A stretch of DNA of 64,000 nt, from the NCBI RefSeq assembly GCF_009828925.2, contig NZ_WUTY02000001.1:5176492-5240491 (forward strand), written 5' to 3'. Made by a program: the position numbers and the translations under genes. Of the stretch, positions 32,131 to 42,955 are shown in pieces (positions within the stretch are counted from its first letter, which is position 1; the number at the start of each line of letters is the position of its first letter). This stretch comes from Methylicorpusculum oleiharenae (GTDB lineage: Bacteria; Pseudomonadota; Gammaproteobacteria; Methylococcales; Methylomonadaceae). A model generated the notes under the pieces. That model was not told the DNA's origin. It ran no database searches and was given only the letters and a program-made list of their open reading frames with translations.

Positions 32131-32134
32131 CAAA

Positions 32135-32163
32135 AAATTATCAGCAAACCCTTTACTTGTCAA
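32135..32163 (-). promoter_or_regulatory. Sigma-70-type promoter of the hrcA operon
   Basis: On the minus strand, TTGACA (32163-32158) is followed after 17 bp by TAATTT (32140-32135); a 15-bp spacer gives GATAAT as an alternative -10. The CIRCE begins 4 bp downstream, overlapping the expected transcription start. Confidence 0.7.
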
Positions 32164-32484
32164 ATCAATAAATTAACAAAAACATTCGCTTAGCGAAGCT
32201 TAATGGGTAAATCAAATATTATTTTTGGTTTTAACCAAACAAGAAGCCATATTTTGTATAATCTCGCACCAACCCTACAACAACTTTTACAAATAGATAC
32301 TTAAAGTACCTGTACATTAACACTCTGAATTAAGTTATTTCGATTTTTCCGTAAAACGGCCAAAAACGCAGGATTCCCGTTTAGCTCTAAAACTGACTGA
32401 AGCCAGTCTTTAAAACCCATTCAATCGATAAATTTAATTGCATGACCCAAATAACTTAAAAGTAATTCGGCAAACCGGAGATCA
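32164..32484. other. Divergent intergenic region hrcA/nadK
   Basis: AT-rich non-coding. It contains the palindrome TTTGGTT-TT-AACCAAA at 32224-32239 and a TATAAT at 32257-32262 facing nadK, without a good -35. The palindrome sits where a nadK regulator could bind. No gene seen. Confidence 0.4.
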
Positions 32485-33360
32485 ATGCATACACTGTTCA
32501 AAAAGATTGGCATTATTGGAAAATCAAGTGACCCGGGTATTGCTGAAACATTAACCTTGCTCTATCAATTTTTGCAGCGGTGCCGATACCACGTCTTTGT
32601 TGATGCGCAAAGCGCAGGATTTATTGACGAATCCGACGTCAAGACCTGTGCTGCCGAAGAAATGGGACTGCATTGTGATCTGGTTATCGCTGCAGGCGGT
32701 GACGGGACTTTTTTATCAGCGGCGCGCGCCATTGCGCCTTACAACATTCCACTGATTGGCGTTAATTTAGGCCGATTGGGGTTTTTGGTGGATATTTCTC
32801 CCGATGTGCTTCTGGTCAAACTCAACCAAATTCTCAACGGTGCATTCCGGGAAGAAAAGCGCTTTTTACTGCACACCAAAATCATCAGGGACAATGCGGT
32901 CATTCATGAGCAAACCGCCGTCAATGAAGTGGTGATCCACCGCTGGATTACGCCGAGCATGATAGAGATTGTTACCCATATTGACGGGGTTTTTCTTAAT
33001 TCACAGCGCTCCGATGGCCTGATCGTCTCTACGCCGACCGGATCGACCGCCTACTCATTATCGGCCGGGGGACCGATACTGCATCCTTCGCTAAATGCAT
33101 TGGTCTTAGTTCCGCTTAACCCGCATACCCTGACAAACCGCCCAATAGTAATAGATGATTCCTCTCATATTGAAATCAGCTTTTGCCAGACCAAACAAAT
33201 CAATGCCTTGGTCACTTGTGATCACCTGGAAATCCCTGACGTTTTGATCAGCGATAAAATTTTAATCAACAAAGACCCAAAACCGATTAGAATTCTGCAT
33301 CCCGAAGGACATGATTTTTATCATATACTTAGAAAAAAACTTAACTGGAGCAGCAGTTAA
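32485..33360 (+). CDS. nadK: NAD kinase
   Basis: NadK phosphorylates NAD to NADP. The 291-aa protein shows the kinase motif AAGGDGTFLSAAR, the NE/D pair region (EQTAVNEVVIHRW), the glycine-rich STPTGSTAYSLSAGGPI, and NPHTLTNRPIVI. Start at 32485 after CCGGAGATCA. It is followed by recN after 9 bp, the widespread nadK-recN pairing. Confidence 0.97.
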   Translation: MHTLFKKIGIIGKSSDPGIAETLTLLYQFLQRCRYHVFVDAQSAGFIDESDVKTCAAEEMGLHCDLVIAAGGDGTFLSAARAIAPYNIPLIGVNLGRLGFLVDISPDVLLVKLNQILNGAFREEKRFLLHTKIIRDNAVIHEQTAVNEVVIHRWITPSMIEIVTHIDGVFLNSQRSDGLIVSTPTGSTAYSLSAGGPILHPSLNALVLVPLNPHTLTNRPIVIDDSSHIEISFCQTKQINALVTCDHLEIPDVLISDKILINKDPKPIRILHPEGHDFYHILRKKLNWSSS

Positions 33361-33369
33361 CTCAAACAC

Positions 33370-35049
33370 ATGCTATTAAATCTCACAATCAATGATTTGG
33401 CCGTGGTTCAATCGCTTGAACTGGCGCTTGAAAAGGGCATGTCGGTGCTGACCGGCGAAACGGGGGCCGGAAAATCCATTTTACTGACCGCGTTAGGTCT
33501 TGCCTTGGGTGACAGAGCCGATTCGGGTTATATCCGGCCGCATTCAAAGCGGGCGGAAATTAATCTTGAATTCGACCTATCCGATGCACCCTTAGCCAAA
33601 ACCTGGCTGGAAAACAATGAATTGGACCATGAAAATCAGTGTTTGATTCGCCGGGTGATCAGTCAGGATGGACGTTCAAAAGCCTTTATCAACGACCGCC
33701 CCGTGACCTTGCAATCACTGCAAGATCTGAGCGAGAAGCTGGTCGAAATTCACGGCCAACATGCTCATCTGACTTTGCTGCACAACGACGAGCAACGCCG
33801 CCTGTTAGATGACTTTGCTCAAAACCAGGGCTTACTCGAACAGCTTCAGGCCTGCCATCAGAAATGGCTTAATACCAACAAATCACTCAAAGCGTTATTG
33901 AAAGCCAATTCGGATAAAGCCGAACGCGAAGAATTACTGAAATTTCAGATAGAAGAGTTACAACAACTGGATCTGGACCATTTCAACTACACGGAGTTGA
34001 CGGAAGAACACAGCCAACTGGCGCATTTAGGTGAGATTTTAACCGTCGGACATCAGCAGCTCGATGTGCTGTACGAAAACGACGAAATGTCGATTCACCA
34101 CCTGCTAGGGTATTCCATTAATGCGTTAACGGATCTCAGCCGTTTTGCTCCGGCGCTCGAAAGCGTGAGCACCCTCCTCACTGAAGCGCACATTCAGATC
34201 GAAGAAGCTTCTCAACAATTACGCAGATACATGGACAGCCTGGAAGCCGATCCTAAGCGACTATCCTGGCTGGATAATCAAATCGGCATCATTCAGAACT
34301 TAAGCCGAAAACACCAGGTAATACCTGAGCAATTACCCGAACTGGCGATAAGGCTTGATGAGGAATTGGCCAATCTGACGCACAGCAGTGAACGCATTGA
34401 AGAACTGAGTGCCGCATCCGTAGCTTTGCTGACCGAATACCGCAAATTGGCCGACCAGTTAAGCGAGGCACGCAGAGAAGGCGCGCTCAAACTGCAAACT
34501 CAAATCACGACGATGATTAAAGAACTGGGTATGCCGCAAGGTGATTTTATGGTTAGAATTTCGCCGTTTGAAGATGAAACACCTCGCCAGCAGGGTCTTG
34601 ATAAGGTCGAATTTCTGGTTAGCGCAAACCCAGGATTACCCCCAAAACCCCTAGCCAAAGTGGCATCCGGAGGTGAATTATCAAGAATCAGTCTGGCCAT
34701 CCAAGTGACAACGAGTAACGACAAATCAACACCCACCATGATATTCGACGAAGTCGACTCCGGGATTGGCGGCGGCATAGCAGAAATTGTCGGACAAAAA
34801 CTGCGGCGCTTGAGCCATAACAGGCAAGTCATCTGTGTCACTCATTTACCGCAGGTTGCGGCTCAGGCCCATCATCATCTTTTTGTTGCCAAAAACAACC
34901 AGTCCGAAATGACGTCCTCTACCGTCTCACAACTTGATGAACAACAACAAATAGATGAAATCGCCCGGATGCTGGGCGGCGTTAATATCACAGAAAACAC
35001 GCTGGCACATGCCAAGGAAATGCTGATGACCGGAAAAAATGAACCATGA
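33370..35049 (+). CDS. recN: DNA repair protein RecN
   Basis: RecN is an SMC-like ATPase that acts early in double-strand-break repair. The 559 residues have Walker A GETGAGKSILLTALGL, a long coiled-coil middle (about 150-370) and the C-terminal ATPase half with the ABC signature ASGGELSRISLA and Walker B TMIFDEVDSGIGG, then ICVTHLPQVAAQAH. Complete. I see no LexA box by eye in its short upstream gap, consistent with read-through from nadK. Confidence 0.97.
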   Translation: MLLNLTINDLAVVQSLELALEKGMSVLTGETGAGKSILLTALGLALGDRADSGYIRPHSKRAEINLEFDLSDAPLAKTWLENNELDHENQCLIRRVISQDGRSKAFINDRPVTLQSLQDLSEKLVEIHGQHAHLTLLHNDEQRRLLDDFAQNQGLLEQLQACHQKWLNTNKSLKALLKANSDKAEREELLKFQIEELQQLDLDHFNYTELTEEHSQLAHLGEILTVGHQQLDVLYENDEMSIHHLLGYSINALTDLSRFAPALESVSTLLTEAHIQIEEASQQLRRYMDSLEADPKRLSWLDNQIGIIQNLSRKHQVIPEQLPELAIRLDEELANLTHSSERIEELSAASVALLTEYRKLADQLSEARREGALKLQTQITTMIKELGMPQGDFMVRISPFEDETPRQQGLDKVEFLVSANPGLPPKPLAKVASGGELSRISLAIQVTTSNDKSTPTMIFDEVDSGIGGGIAEIVGQKLRRLSHNRQVICVTHLPQVAAQAHHHLFVAKNNQSEMTSSTVSQLDEQQQIDEIARMLGGVNITENTLAHAKEMLMTGKNEP

Positions 35050-35146
35050 CAAAGTTACGCACTAAACGGCAAGGCACATCCGCCGCATTAGGCGTCGTAA
35101 TTCAGAGCGCTATTGATTCTAGAGCCGGTCCAAAGCGACAGGCACC

Positions 35147-35764
35147 ATGACGAAAATCTGGCTGGTCATTTTTTTTGCCGGATTTTTCTGGTCGGGCTTT
35201 GAACCAAAAGACCAATTAACCTGGTTTTTGGAAGTATCACCGGCTCTGATTGGCTTGTTTGTGATGATAATTTCCCGGCAAAGGTTTCCTTTGACGCGTT
35301 TGGTTTATGGTTTGATTCTGATTCACAGCTTGATTCTAATGATTGGCGGTCACTACACATATGCCGAAGTACCACTGTTCGATTGGCTAAAACAGCCCAT
35401 GGAATGGGAGCGTAACAATTACGATAAACTAGGTCATTTAGCGCAAGGATTCATACCGGCAATTATTGTTAGAGAGATTTTTATTAGAAAAGCAGTGCTC
35501 ACCAACCTGTCCTGGTTAAATTTTATCGTGACTTGCATTTGTCTGGCGATCAGTGCATTTTACGAATTGCTGGAGTGGTTGGTAGCCACGTTAAGTCAGG
35601 ATGCCGCAACTGCCTTTTTAGGCACGCAAGGTTATGAATGGGACACGCAATCCGATATGGCTTTCGCACTTTTAGGCGCCGTGACTGCCCTGTTGACTCT
35701 GACACATGTCCATGACCGGCAAATCAATGACCTGACAAACCGCCAACCTCCCCATTTTCGATAA
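35147..35764 (+). CDS. yjdF: DUF2238 inner-membrane protein YjdF
   Basis: A 205-aa polytopic membrane protein of the DUF2238 family (E. coli YjdF). About six hydrophobic segments; conserved acidic and aromatic patches between them (WERNNYDKLGHLAQGF, FYELLEWLVA, GTQGYEWDTQSDM) are family-typical. Function unknown. It lies 97 bp after recN and 28 bp before the amidohydrolase gene, but there is no clear functional tie. Confidence 0.85.
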   Translation: MTKIWLVIFFAGFFWSGFEPKDQLTWFLEVSPALIGLFVMIISRQRFPLTRLVYGLILIHSLILMIGGHYTYAEVPLFDWLKQPMEWERNNYDKLGHLAQGFIPAIIVREIFIRKAVLTNLSWLNFIVTCICLAISAFYELLEWLVATLSQDAATAFLGTQGYEWDTQSDMAFALLGAVTALLTLTHVHDRQINDLTNRQPPHFR

Positions 35765-35792
35765 ACTGACTGCTCATTAAAGCATTACCATT

Positions 35793-36680
35793 ATGAAAAC
35801 AAACCTTACTGTAAGCGCCGTTCAGCAGCCCTGCGATGCAGACAAGCAGACCAATTTAAATTTATCCATTACCAAGATTCACGAAGCCAAAAACCTGGGC
35901 GCCGACTTGGTTGTTTTGCCTGAATTACATTTGGGACCTTATTTCTGCCAGAGCGAAGATTACCAGTTATTCGCCACCGCAGAACCTATTCCGGGACCTA
36001 CTACATCTGTTCTAGCAGACGTGGCAAAAGAACTGGACGTGGTGATTGTTTCAACCATTTTTGAAAAACGGGCACCGGGGCTTTATCACAATACCGCTGT
36101 CATTTTCGATAAGGACGGCAGCATCGCCGGAAAATATCGAAAAATGCACATTCCGGATGACCCGGGATTTTACGAAAAATACTATTTCACTCCAGGCGAC
36201 ATCGGCTTTAAACCGATTGAAACATCCGTAGGCAAGCTAGGCGTGATGGTTTGCTGGGATCAGTGGTTTCCAGAAGGCGCCAGACTGATGGCCCTGGCTG
36301 GAGCCGAATTATTGATTTACCCAACGGCAATTGGCTGGGATCCCGACGATACTGAGGCTGAGAAAAAACGGCAACTGGACGCTTGGATTACTATTCAGAG
36401 AGCGCATGCCGTTGCCAACGGTATTCCCGTTATCGCCTGCAATCGTATCGGTTTCGAGCAATCGCCGATTGACACTAATACCGGCATTGATTTTTGGGGC
36501 AACAGCTTCATAACCGGCCCTCAAGGAGAGGTATTAGTCAGCGCTAACGCAACGGAACAAAAGATACTAACCTGTGAAATAGACAAGGCCCGAAACGAAA
36601 AAGTAAGGCAAATTTGGCCTTATTTGAGAGATAGGCGTATTGATGAGTACGGAGATATCACTAAACGATTTATAGATTAA
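35793..36680 (+). CDS. aguB: N-carbamoylputrescine amidase
   Basis: AguB is a nitrilase-superfamily amidase that converts N-carbamoylputrescine to putrescine, CO2 and ammonia. In the 295-aa sequence the Glu-Lys-Cys triad is visible: LPELHLGPYFCQ, GKYRKMHIPDDPGFYEKYYFTPGD and GVMVCWDQWFPEGARLMAL. PTAIGWDPDDTEAEKK and VIACNRIGFE are typical of AguB rather than of other nitrilases. The usual partner, agmatine deiminase aguA, is not adjacent in this window on either side. Confidence 0.9.
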   Translation: MKTNLTVSAVQQPCDADKQTNLNLSITKIHEAKNLGADLVVLPELHLGPYFCQSEDYQLFATAEPIPGPTTSVLADVAKELDVVIVSTIFEKRAPGLYHNTAVIFDKDGSIAGKYRKMHIPDDPGFYEKYYFTPGDIGFKPIETSVGKLGVMVCWDQWFPEGARLMALAGAELLIYPTAIGWDPDDTEAEKKRQLDAWITIQRAHAVANGIPVIACNRIGFEQSPIDTNTGIDFWGNSFITGPQGEVLVSANATEQKILTCEIDKARNEKVRQIWPYLRDRRIDEYGDITKRFID

Positions 36681-37006
36681 TCAAATCCGTACTACATTGA
36701 GTTCGGGCTTATTCGAGTTACAAACCCGGTTCCTCATGTTTTAAACTGATTATAGAGAGTAAAAGCACCTCAGTCACTACACTGATGATCTTTTCAAAAC
36801 GATTCAAACTTATGCCAACAATAACTTCTCGGAGTCATCTGTATCAGGTATTTAAATTGCGTTGAAGAGAACCAATTCATTATTCATGCAATTTAATCAT
36901 CGGGAAGTTATAAGCCATATAACTATACTGGAATCTGCCTTACTCAATACCTATGTAATACAATTAACCCTCTATTGAACAACGCAACTTTATTAATCCC
37001 GGTCCT
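36681..37006. other. Convergent intergenic region aguB/H-NS-like gene
   Basis: 326 bp, AT-rich, no gene, no strong terminator hairpin and no repeat shared with the rest of the window that I can see. Confidence 0.4.
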
Positions 37007-37321
37007 TTAAACTTCAAATTCAGACCGATCGCGCCCGCTATCCAAAAGTGTTTGCAACCATCTTGGCGTGACGCCTCTTCCTGTCCAGGTTTTGCTGGGA
37101 TCCTGTGGATGCCGGTATTTAATCGGCACTTTCAATCCTTTACGGGTCAGTTTTTTATCGTTCTCTATTATTTCGACACTGACATCAATGGCAGCGGCCA
37201 ATTCTTTAATTTGAGCAATAACGTCTTTACGCTTATTAGCTAATTTTGTTTTTAAAGCTTTTTCTGCGTTGAGTATAACCTCTTGCAATTCATTTTCAGA
37301 AAGTTCCTGATACTCAGTCAT
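37007..37321 (-). CDS. H-NS-family nucleoid-associated protein
   Basis: A 104-residue protein with an N-terminal oligomerising coiled coil (ENELQEVILNAEKALKTKLANKRK) and the C-terminal H-NS DNA-binding motif YRHPQDPSKTWTGRGVTPRWL, containing the TWTGRG hook that inserts into AT-rich minor grooves. It is shorter than E. coli H-NS (137), similar to HvrA/BpH3-type proteins. It stands alone, between AT-rich spacers on both sides; autoregulation is likely but not shown. Confidence 0.9.
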   Translation of the reverse strand: MTEYQELSENELQEVILNAEKALKTKLANKRKDVIAQIKELAAAIDVSVEIIENDKKLTRKGLKVPIKYRHPQDPSKTWTGRGVTPRWLQTLLDSGRDRSEFEV

Positions 37322-37557
37322 TAGTATTTCTCACCTTAAATTCCTAAACATAACAATATTCTTTGATAACCCATCATTTATCTTAAAAGGTTATCGACGG
37401 CTGATCATATCAAATACGGATGCATTATCCAAATATGTTCAATTAAAATTAAAACGGAATCGATATATTCATCGATTGTTTATTTAAAACTATAAATTAT
37501 CATGCTCTAAAAAAATTGCTAGGCTTAAAACAAAAAATTGATGTTAACAAAATAGCT

Positions 37558-38280
37558 TTACCTGGTTTTTACGGTGAAATTTATTTTGTGATAAATCCTA
37601 CCCTGCTGATCTATCAACCTGACCGACCAGTTTCCCTCGGCCGCAGGAGTAAACAGTTTGCTGGTTGAAACTCGCCAATGATCCTGCTTAACCAGTATGG
37701 GGGTTCTTAACTTTTCTTTTCCGTTGTGCAGCCACTGATGGTAAAGCTTTAAGCCTTTCATGTTGAAAAGCTCGGTATAATAAAATATACCTGTTGCTTT
37801 GCTTTTGGCCACTCTTATTGGAGAGACCACTTCATCCATGGGTTGATTATCATGAATACCCGAAGTTAATGAAGCTCGCGCAACTCTATACTGTTTTTGG
37901 GATGACGGGTCTGAGACCATGCTTTCAACCTGTGACTCTGTATTTTGATTTGCTGGGGACAAATTAACTGGAGGGCTTTTATCTGCTGCATTATCTTGAT
38001 TAAGTACACCCTTTTCATCTTCAGACTTTGGCGTCTGGACGTCAGTATCATCTAAAAACTCGGCTTCAGTTTTTATACCTTGAAGCTCATTATTTTCCGG
38101 TTGACTGTTATCCAGATAAACATAAGGCAAAACGATAAGCAGTAAAATCAAAGACGAGACAATCAATATACGTTTAATATTCCATTCTGTTATTTGAATT
38201 TCATCATTAAGCTGATTTGTATTTTTACCCGCTTTATTGGGATGATTTATTTTTATGATTATTTTCTTTTGCTCTGCCAT
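37558..38280 (-). CDS. DUF2914 domain-containing membrane protein
   Basis: I use the ATG at 38280 (MAEQKKIIIKINH) because AGGAG sits just upstream; 240 residues. One transmembrane helix (about 37-55: ILIVSSLILLLIVLPYVYL), then a Ser/Gln/Asn-rich periplasmic linker (about 60-130), then the DUF2914 domain (about 135-240): VARASLTSGIHD, YYTELFNMKGLKLYHQWLHNG, WRVSTSKLFTPAAEGNWSVRL. This beta-sandwich-like domain recurs in proteobacterial envelope proteins of unknown role. Confidence 0.82.
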   Translation of the reverse strand: MAEQKKIIIKINHPNKAGKNTNQLNDEIQITEWNIKRILIVSSLILLLIVLPYVYLDNSQPENNELQGIKTEAEFLDDTDVQTPKSEDEKGVLNQDNAADKSPPVNLSPANQNTESQVESMVSDPSSQKQYRVARASLTSGIHDNQPMDEVVSPIRVAKSKATGIFYYTELFNMKGLKLYHQWLHNGKEKLRTPILVKQDHWRVSTSKLFTPAAEGNWSVRLIDQQGRIYHKINFTVKTR

Positions 38281-38825
38281 AACACCGCTCCTATCCATTA
38301 CCTTTCGAGATTTGGCAACAACCAACCCATTCATTTTTCTTTCAATATAACATCTATTTGTTAATACTCATACAGACCAAAAGTCAACGCTTATAAGCAA
38401 AACAATGGAATTATCAATAAGCATCCATCCAAAATAATCTCTCTATTTCTGATTGAGAGTTATAGCGTCGAAAGTTTACTGTTTCTTACAACTCAGCCTT
38501 CAACTGAAAAAATACTGATCGGCTATAAATTGACCTGACATTGAAAAGTATTACAGGGTAAATAAATTTTCTGGACACTTAAAAATCAGCTTATATATAT
38601 GAGGTCATAGACCAAAGAGATCGACCAATATCGACAATTTTAACTTGCGGCTTTTAGCAATCCGTATTCAGTCTGGATCAGGATGATTTTAAAATCAAAA
38701 AATACGCTAATCCCTTCACGTGAAGCTCTAACATTTTTCATATGTTTGTGGATTTTAACGTTTGGTAATATAACATTTTCGACCTAAGATAGGCCCAACT
38801 GCTAAAGAATTAACGGAATACATCA
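38281..38825. other. Divergent intergenic region upstream of sucA
   Basis: 545 bp, AT-rich, divergent. It should hold the sucA operon promoter; I find no convincing -35/-10 pair, CRP site or gene. Confidence 0.4.
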
Positions 38826-41654
38826 ATGAGCGACCTCCTTAAACTGTTTCGAGAATCTTCATCCTTGTACGGCAGCAATGCCAATTTTATAGAAGAGTTG
38901 TATGAACAATATCTTCAGGACCCGGACTCAGTCGAAGATAGCTGGAAACAAAAGTTCGGCCATATTCGAAGCGACTCTATTCAGGAAACAGCGCATAGCC
39001 CAATCATCGAACGCTTCGCTTCATTAGCCCAACAATCTCAGGGCCGGCTAGCCAAATTACAAGGCTTTACGGAGCAGAGTGTCAAAAAGCAGTCGGCGGT
39101 CGCACGCCTGATTAATCACTATCGGGTTCGTGGTCATCAGATTGCAACGAATAATCCTTTACACACTACAACTCCGTATTTTCCTGATTTGGATCCTGCC
39201 TACTATGGATTGACTGAACTGGACATGGACACGTTGTTCGACACAGGAACGTTGTACGGCGTTGACCGGCTCCCCTTAAGAGATATTATTACCACTCTAA
39301 AAGAAATTTATTGCGGCAATATCGGAACAGAGTACATGCATATTGTCGACACCGATATGAAACGCTGGATTAAAAACCGGCTGGAAGGCGCCAAGATTCA
39401 CCATAAACTGTCGGCCGACGAACAAATGTCGACACTTTTATTTCTGACCGCTGCAGAAGGCATAGAAAAATACCTGCACAATACTTTTGTAGGCCAAAAA
39501 CGCTTTTCACTGGAAGGTGGCGAATCATTAATTCCTATCTTGGACAACATCCTCCAACGAGCAGGTGAGAAGCAAACGAAGGAGGTTGTGATCGGAATGG
39601 CGCATCGCGGCCGATTGAATGTCCTGGTCAACATTCTCGGAAAAAATCCAGCCAAGTTGTTTGAGGAATTTAAAGGCATACACATTCCCGCACCCGGGAT
39701 GAATTCCGGTGATGTTAAATATCACATGGGGTTTTCTTCCGACATAGTTACGCCTGGCGGACCGATTCATGTGACATTGGCATTTAACCCTTCGCATCTG
39801 GAGATTATCAACCCTGTAGTGGAAGGATCGGTCAGAGCAAGACAAGACAGAGACCCCAGAGCTGACAGCCATAACACTATTTTACCGATTCTGATTCATG
39901 GCGATGCCGCGTTCGCAGGACAGGGCGTTGTGATGGAAACACTCAACATGGCAGGAACGCGCGGCTTTTCAACCGGCGGAACCGTTCATATTGTGGTGAA
40001 TAACCAAATCGGCTTTACCACCAGCAACCCGGCCGACGCCAGATCCACGCTTTATTGTACAGACGTGGCCAACATGGTTCAGATTCCTGTTTTCCATGTC
40101 AACGGCGATGATCCCGAAGCGGTTTTATTTGTCGCAAAAATGGCGCTGGATTTTCGCATGACGTTTAACAAGGATGTGGTGATTGACCTCATTTGTTACC
40201 GCCGACTAGGCCATAACGAAGCGGACGAACCGGCGACGACCCAACCACTGATGTACAAATACATCAGGAACCGGCCAACGACACGCCATATATTTGCCAA
40301 TAAGCTGATTGAAGACGGCGTAATTTCCAAAGAAGATGCCACTCGAATTGAACAGGACTATGTCCGGAAACTCGAATCGGGCCAAGTCGTCTCCAGGCCG
40401 ATTGCCACTGAAAAAGTCTATTCTTATTCGGCCATATGGGATAAATACCTGAATAAAAAATGGACTCAAGCCTGCAAAACCGCGGTCTCCCTGGACGTGA
40501 TACGTTTTTGCAACAAACAATTACAACTATTGCCCACCGGTTTTGAATTGCACCCTCGGGTCGGCAAAATAATGGACAGCCGGAGAAAAATGGCCGCTGG
40601 CGCACTCCCGTTAGATTGGGGATTTGCCGAAAATATGGCTTATGCAACCTTGGCTATGGAAAAATATAATGTCAGATTAACAGGACAGGATGTTGGCCGG
40701 GGCACGTTTTTCCACCGCCATGCCGTTCTTCACAATCAAATCGACGGCAGCACTTATCAGCCACTCAGCCATCTGGATCCCAATCAGGGTCGTGTTCAGA
40801 TTTATGACTCTTTGCTTTCAGAAGAGGCGGTATTAGGCTTCGAATACGGTTACAGTTCAACCACCCCCGACTGCCTGGTCATTTGGGAAGCGCAATTCGG
40901 TGATTTCGCAAACGGCGCGCAAGTAGTAATTGACCAGTTCATTACCTCCGGAGAAACCAAGTGGGGCCGCCTCAGCGGCCTGGTCATGTTGTTGCCCCAT
41001 GGATATGAAGGTCAAGGCCCGGAGCATTCATCCGCACGACTTGAACGGTATATGCAGCTCTGTGCCGAACATAATATCCAGGTTTGCACGCCAACGACGC
41101 CGGCTCAAATCTTCCACCTGTTGCGCCGCCAGATGATCAGAACATACCGCAAACCCCTGATCATTATGAGCCCCAAAAGTCTTTTGAGACACAAGCTGGC
41201 CGTATCTACACTTGAGGACCTGTCCAAAGGTAAATTCCAGACAATCATCAGCGAAACTGATTCGATAAACCCAAAAAACGTAAAGCGAATGGTGCTCTGT
41301 GCCGGGAAGGTTTATTTCGATTTACTGGAAACCCGCCGTGAAACTCATACTGAAGATGTCGCGATAGTGCGTATCGAACAACTTTATCCTTTTCCTGACA
41401 AACGGTTTAAAGATGAAATCGCTAAATATCCAAATCTTGAACTGATGATTTGGTGCCAGGAAGAACCCAAAAACCAAGGCGCCTGGTATCAAATCAGGCA
41501 TCATTTCGTCGATACGCTTGCTACTCAAATCAACTTGCAATATGCTGGCAGAGCGGCCTCCGCTTCGCCGGCCGTTGGTAATTTTAAAAAGCATCTCGAA
41601 CAACAAAAACAAGTCGTAGAATCCGCTTTATTCGGTAACTACAAAGGAAAATAA
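38826..41654 (+). CDS. sucA: 2-oxoglutarate dehydrogenase E1 component
   Basis: The thiamine-diphosphate subunit that decarboxylates 2-oxoglutarate and passes succinyl to lipoyl-E2. At 942 aa it aligns end to end with E. coli SucA (933). Visible landmarks: [13 protein letters not shown] near the N-terminus, [106 protein letters not shown] and [10 protein letters not shown]. No key residue looks lost. sucB follows after 1 bp. Methanotroph SucA homologues exist although enzyme activity has often not been detected. Confidence 0.97.
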   Translation: MSDLLKLFRESSSLYGSNANFIEELYEQYLQDPDSVEDSWKQKFGHIRSDSIQETAHSPIIERFASLAQQSQGRLAKLQGFTEQSVKKQSAVARLINHYRVRGHQIATNNPLHTTTPYFPDLDPAYYGLTELDMDTLFDTGTLYGVDRLPLRDIITTLKEIYCGNIGTEYMHIVDTDMKRWIKNRLEGAKIHHKLSADEQMSTLLFLTAAEGIEKYLHNTFVGQKRFSLEGGESLIPILDNILQRAGEKQTKEVVIGMAHRGRLNVLVNILGKNPAKLFEEFKGIHIPAPGMNSGDVKYHMGFSSDIVTPGGPIHVTLAFNPSHLEIINPVVEGSVRARQDRDPRADSHNTILPILIHGDAAFAGQGVVMETLNMAGTRGFSTGGTVHIVVNNQIGFTTSNPADARSTLYCTDVANMVQIPVFHVNGDDPEAVLFVAKMALDFRMTFNKDVVIDLICYRRLGHNEADEPATTQPLMYKYIRNRPTTRHIFANKLIEDGVISKEDATRIEQDYVRKLESGQVVSRPIATEKVYSYSAIWDKYLNKKWTQACKTAVSLDVIRFCNKQLQLLPTGFELHPRVGKIMDSRRKMAAGALPLDWGFAENMAYATLAMEKYNVRLTGQDVGRGTFFHRHAVLHNQIDGSTYQPLSHLDPNQGRVQIYDSLLSEEAVLGFEYGYSSTTPDCLVIWEAQFGDFANGAQVVIDQFITSGETKWGRLSGLVMLLPHGYEGQGPEHSSARLERYMQLCAEHNIQVCTPTTPAQIFHLLRRQMIRTYRKPLIIMSPKSLLRHKLAVSTLEDLSKGKFQTIISETDSINPKNVKRMVLCAGKVYFDLLETRRETHTEDVAIVRIEQLYPFPDKRFKDEIAKYPNLELMIWCQEEPKNQGAWYQIRHHFVDTLATQINLQYAGRAASASPAVGNFKKHLEQQKQVVESALFGNYKGK

Positions 41655-41655
41655 C

Positions 41656-42942
41656 ATGACCATTGAAGTCCGCGTTCCCGCTCTTCCGGAATCAGTTGCC
41701 GATGCAACGCTTATAAACTGGCACAAAAAACCCGGTGATTGGGTCAATAAAAATGAAAACCTTGTTGATCTTGAGACAGATAAAGTCATTCTTGAAGTAC
41801 CCTCACCCAACTCAGGAATATTGAGCCAGATTGTCAAAGAAGATGGCGCCCTCGTTTTCAGTAATGATGTCCTGGCAATACTGGACACTGAAGCCTCTTC
41901 AACCTCATCCGACACCAGCCCTGCTGAAAATAAGGCAGAAGCCGTTATTGCACCGGCATCTGCGGCAAGCCCTGAAAAGATGGTTGAACAACCCGCATCC
42001 ACAGCCGCCCAATCTTTGGAGGCCCATCTGAGCCCTGCCGTTCGCCGCCTGATCGTCGAGAAAAACATTGATCCAGCGCAAATCAAAGGCTCAGGCAAAC
42101 ATGGACGGCTGACTAAAAACGACGTTATTGAATATTTGAGTGATGAACCGCCTATAGAGCAACGGCCTATGCCGGTCAGCCCTATTGAACCTGAAAAGCC
42201 CATCGCACCGATAGAAGTGAAGACGGTAGCCGCTGCCGGCATTCGTCCCGAGCAACGAGTGCCTATGACTCGGCTGAGAGCAAAAATTGCCGAACGCTTA
42301 TTACAGGCTCAACAAAATGCCGCCATGTTAACCACTTTTAATGAGGTTAACATGCATAACGTCATGGAGCTTAGAAATCAATACAAAGGCCGTTTTGAAG
42401 ATAAACATAAAATCAAGCTGGGTTTTATGTCATTTTTTGTTAAAGCCTCTATTGAAGCTTTGAAAAAGTTTCCAGCAGTGAACGCCTCAATCGACGGAAA
42501 CGACATCATTTATCATGGCTATTACGACATCGGCATCGCTGTATCAACACCCCGAGGCCTGATCGTCCCTGTTTTACGCGATGCGGATCAACTGGATTTT
42601 GCCGGCATTGAAAAAAGTATTGCCGATTACGGTAAAAAGGCCAAAGAAGGCAACATCAGCGTGGATGACCTGACGGGAGGCACTTTTACTATTACCAATG
42701 GTGGCATCTTCGGATCAATGCTCTCAACTCCCATCCTAAATCCGCCTCAATGCGCGATTTTAGGCATGCATGCTATAAAAGAGCGGCCAGTCGTTGAAAA
42801 TGGTGAAATAATGATCCGCCCCATCATGTATCTGGCCTTGTCCTACGATCATCGACTAGTCGACGGTCGTGAAGCAGTGCAATTCCTGGCTACTATCAAA
42901 GAATGTCTAGAATCGCCTGCTCATCTGCTTCTAAATATTTAA
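41656..42942 (+). CDS. sucB: Dihydrolipoyllysine succinyltransferase (E2 of OGDH)
   Basis: E2 carries succinyl groups on a lipoyl-lysine and transfers them to CoA. The 428-aa protein has one lipoyl domain (about 1-75) with the modified Lys in [14 protein letters not shown], an Ala/Pro linker, the peripheral subunit-binding domain (about 125-160: [19 protein letters not shown]) and the catalytic domain ending with the active-site [16 protein letters not shown]. All catalytic positions are intact. Between sucA (1 bp) and lpd (13 bp). Confidence 0.97.
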   Translation: MTIEVRVPALPESVADATLINWHKKPGDWVNKNENLVDLETDKVILEVPSPNSGILSQIVKEDGALVFSNDVLAILDTEASSTSSDTSPAENKAEAVIAPASAASPEKMVEQPASTAAQSLEAHLSPAVRRLIVEKNIDPAQIKGSGKHGRLTKNDVIEYLSDEPPIEQRPMPVSPIEPEKPIAPIEVKTVAAAGIRPEQRVPMTRLRAKIAERLLQAQQNAAMLTTFNEVNMHNVMELRNQYKGRFEDKHKIKLGFMSFFVKASIEALKKFPAVNASIDGNDIIYHGYYDIGIAVSTPRGLIVPVLRDADQLDFAGIEKSIADYGKKAKEGNISVDDLTGGTFTITNGGIFGSMLSTPILNPPQCAILGMHAIKERPVVENGEIMIRPIMYLALSYDHRLVDGREAVQFLATIKECLESPAHLLLNI

Positions 42943-42955
42943 ACGGTATATTGCC

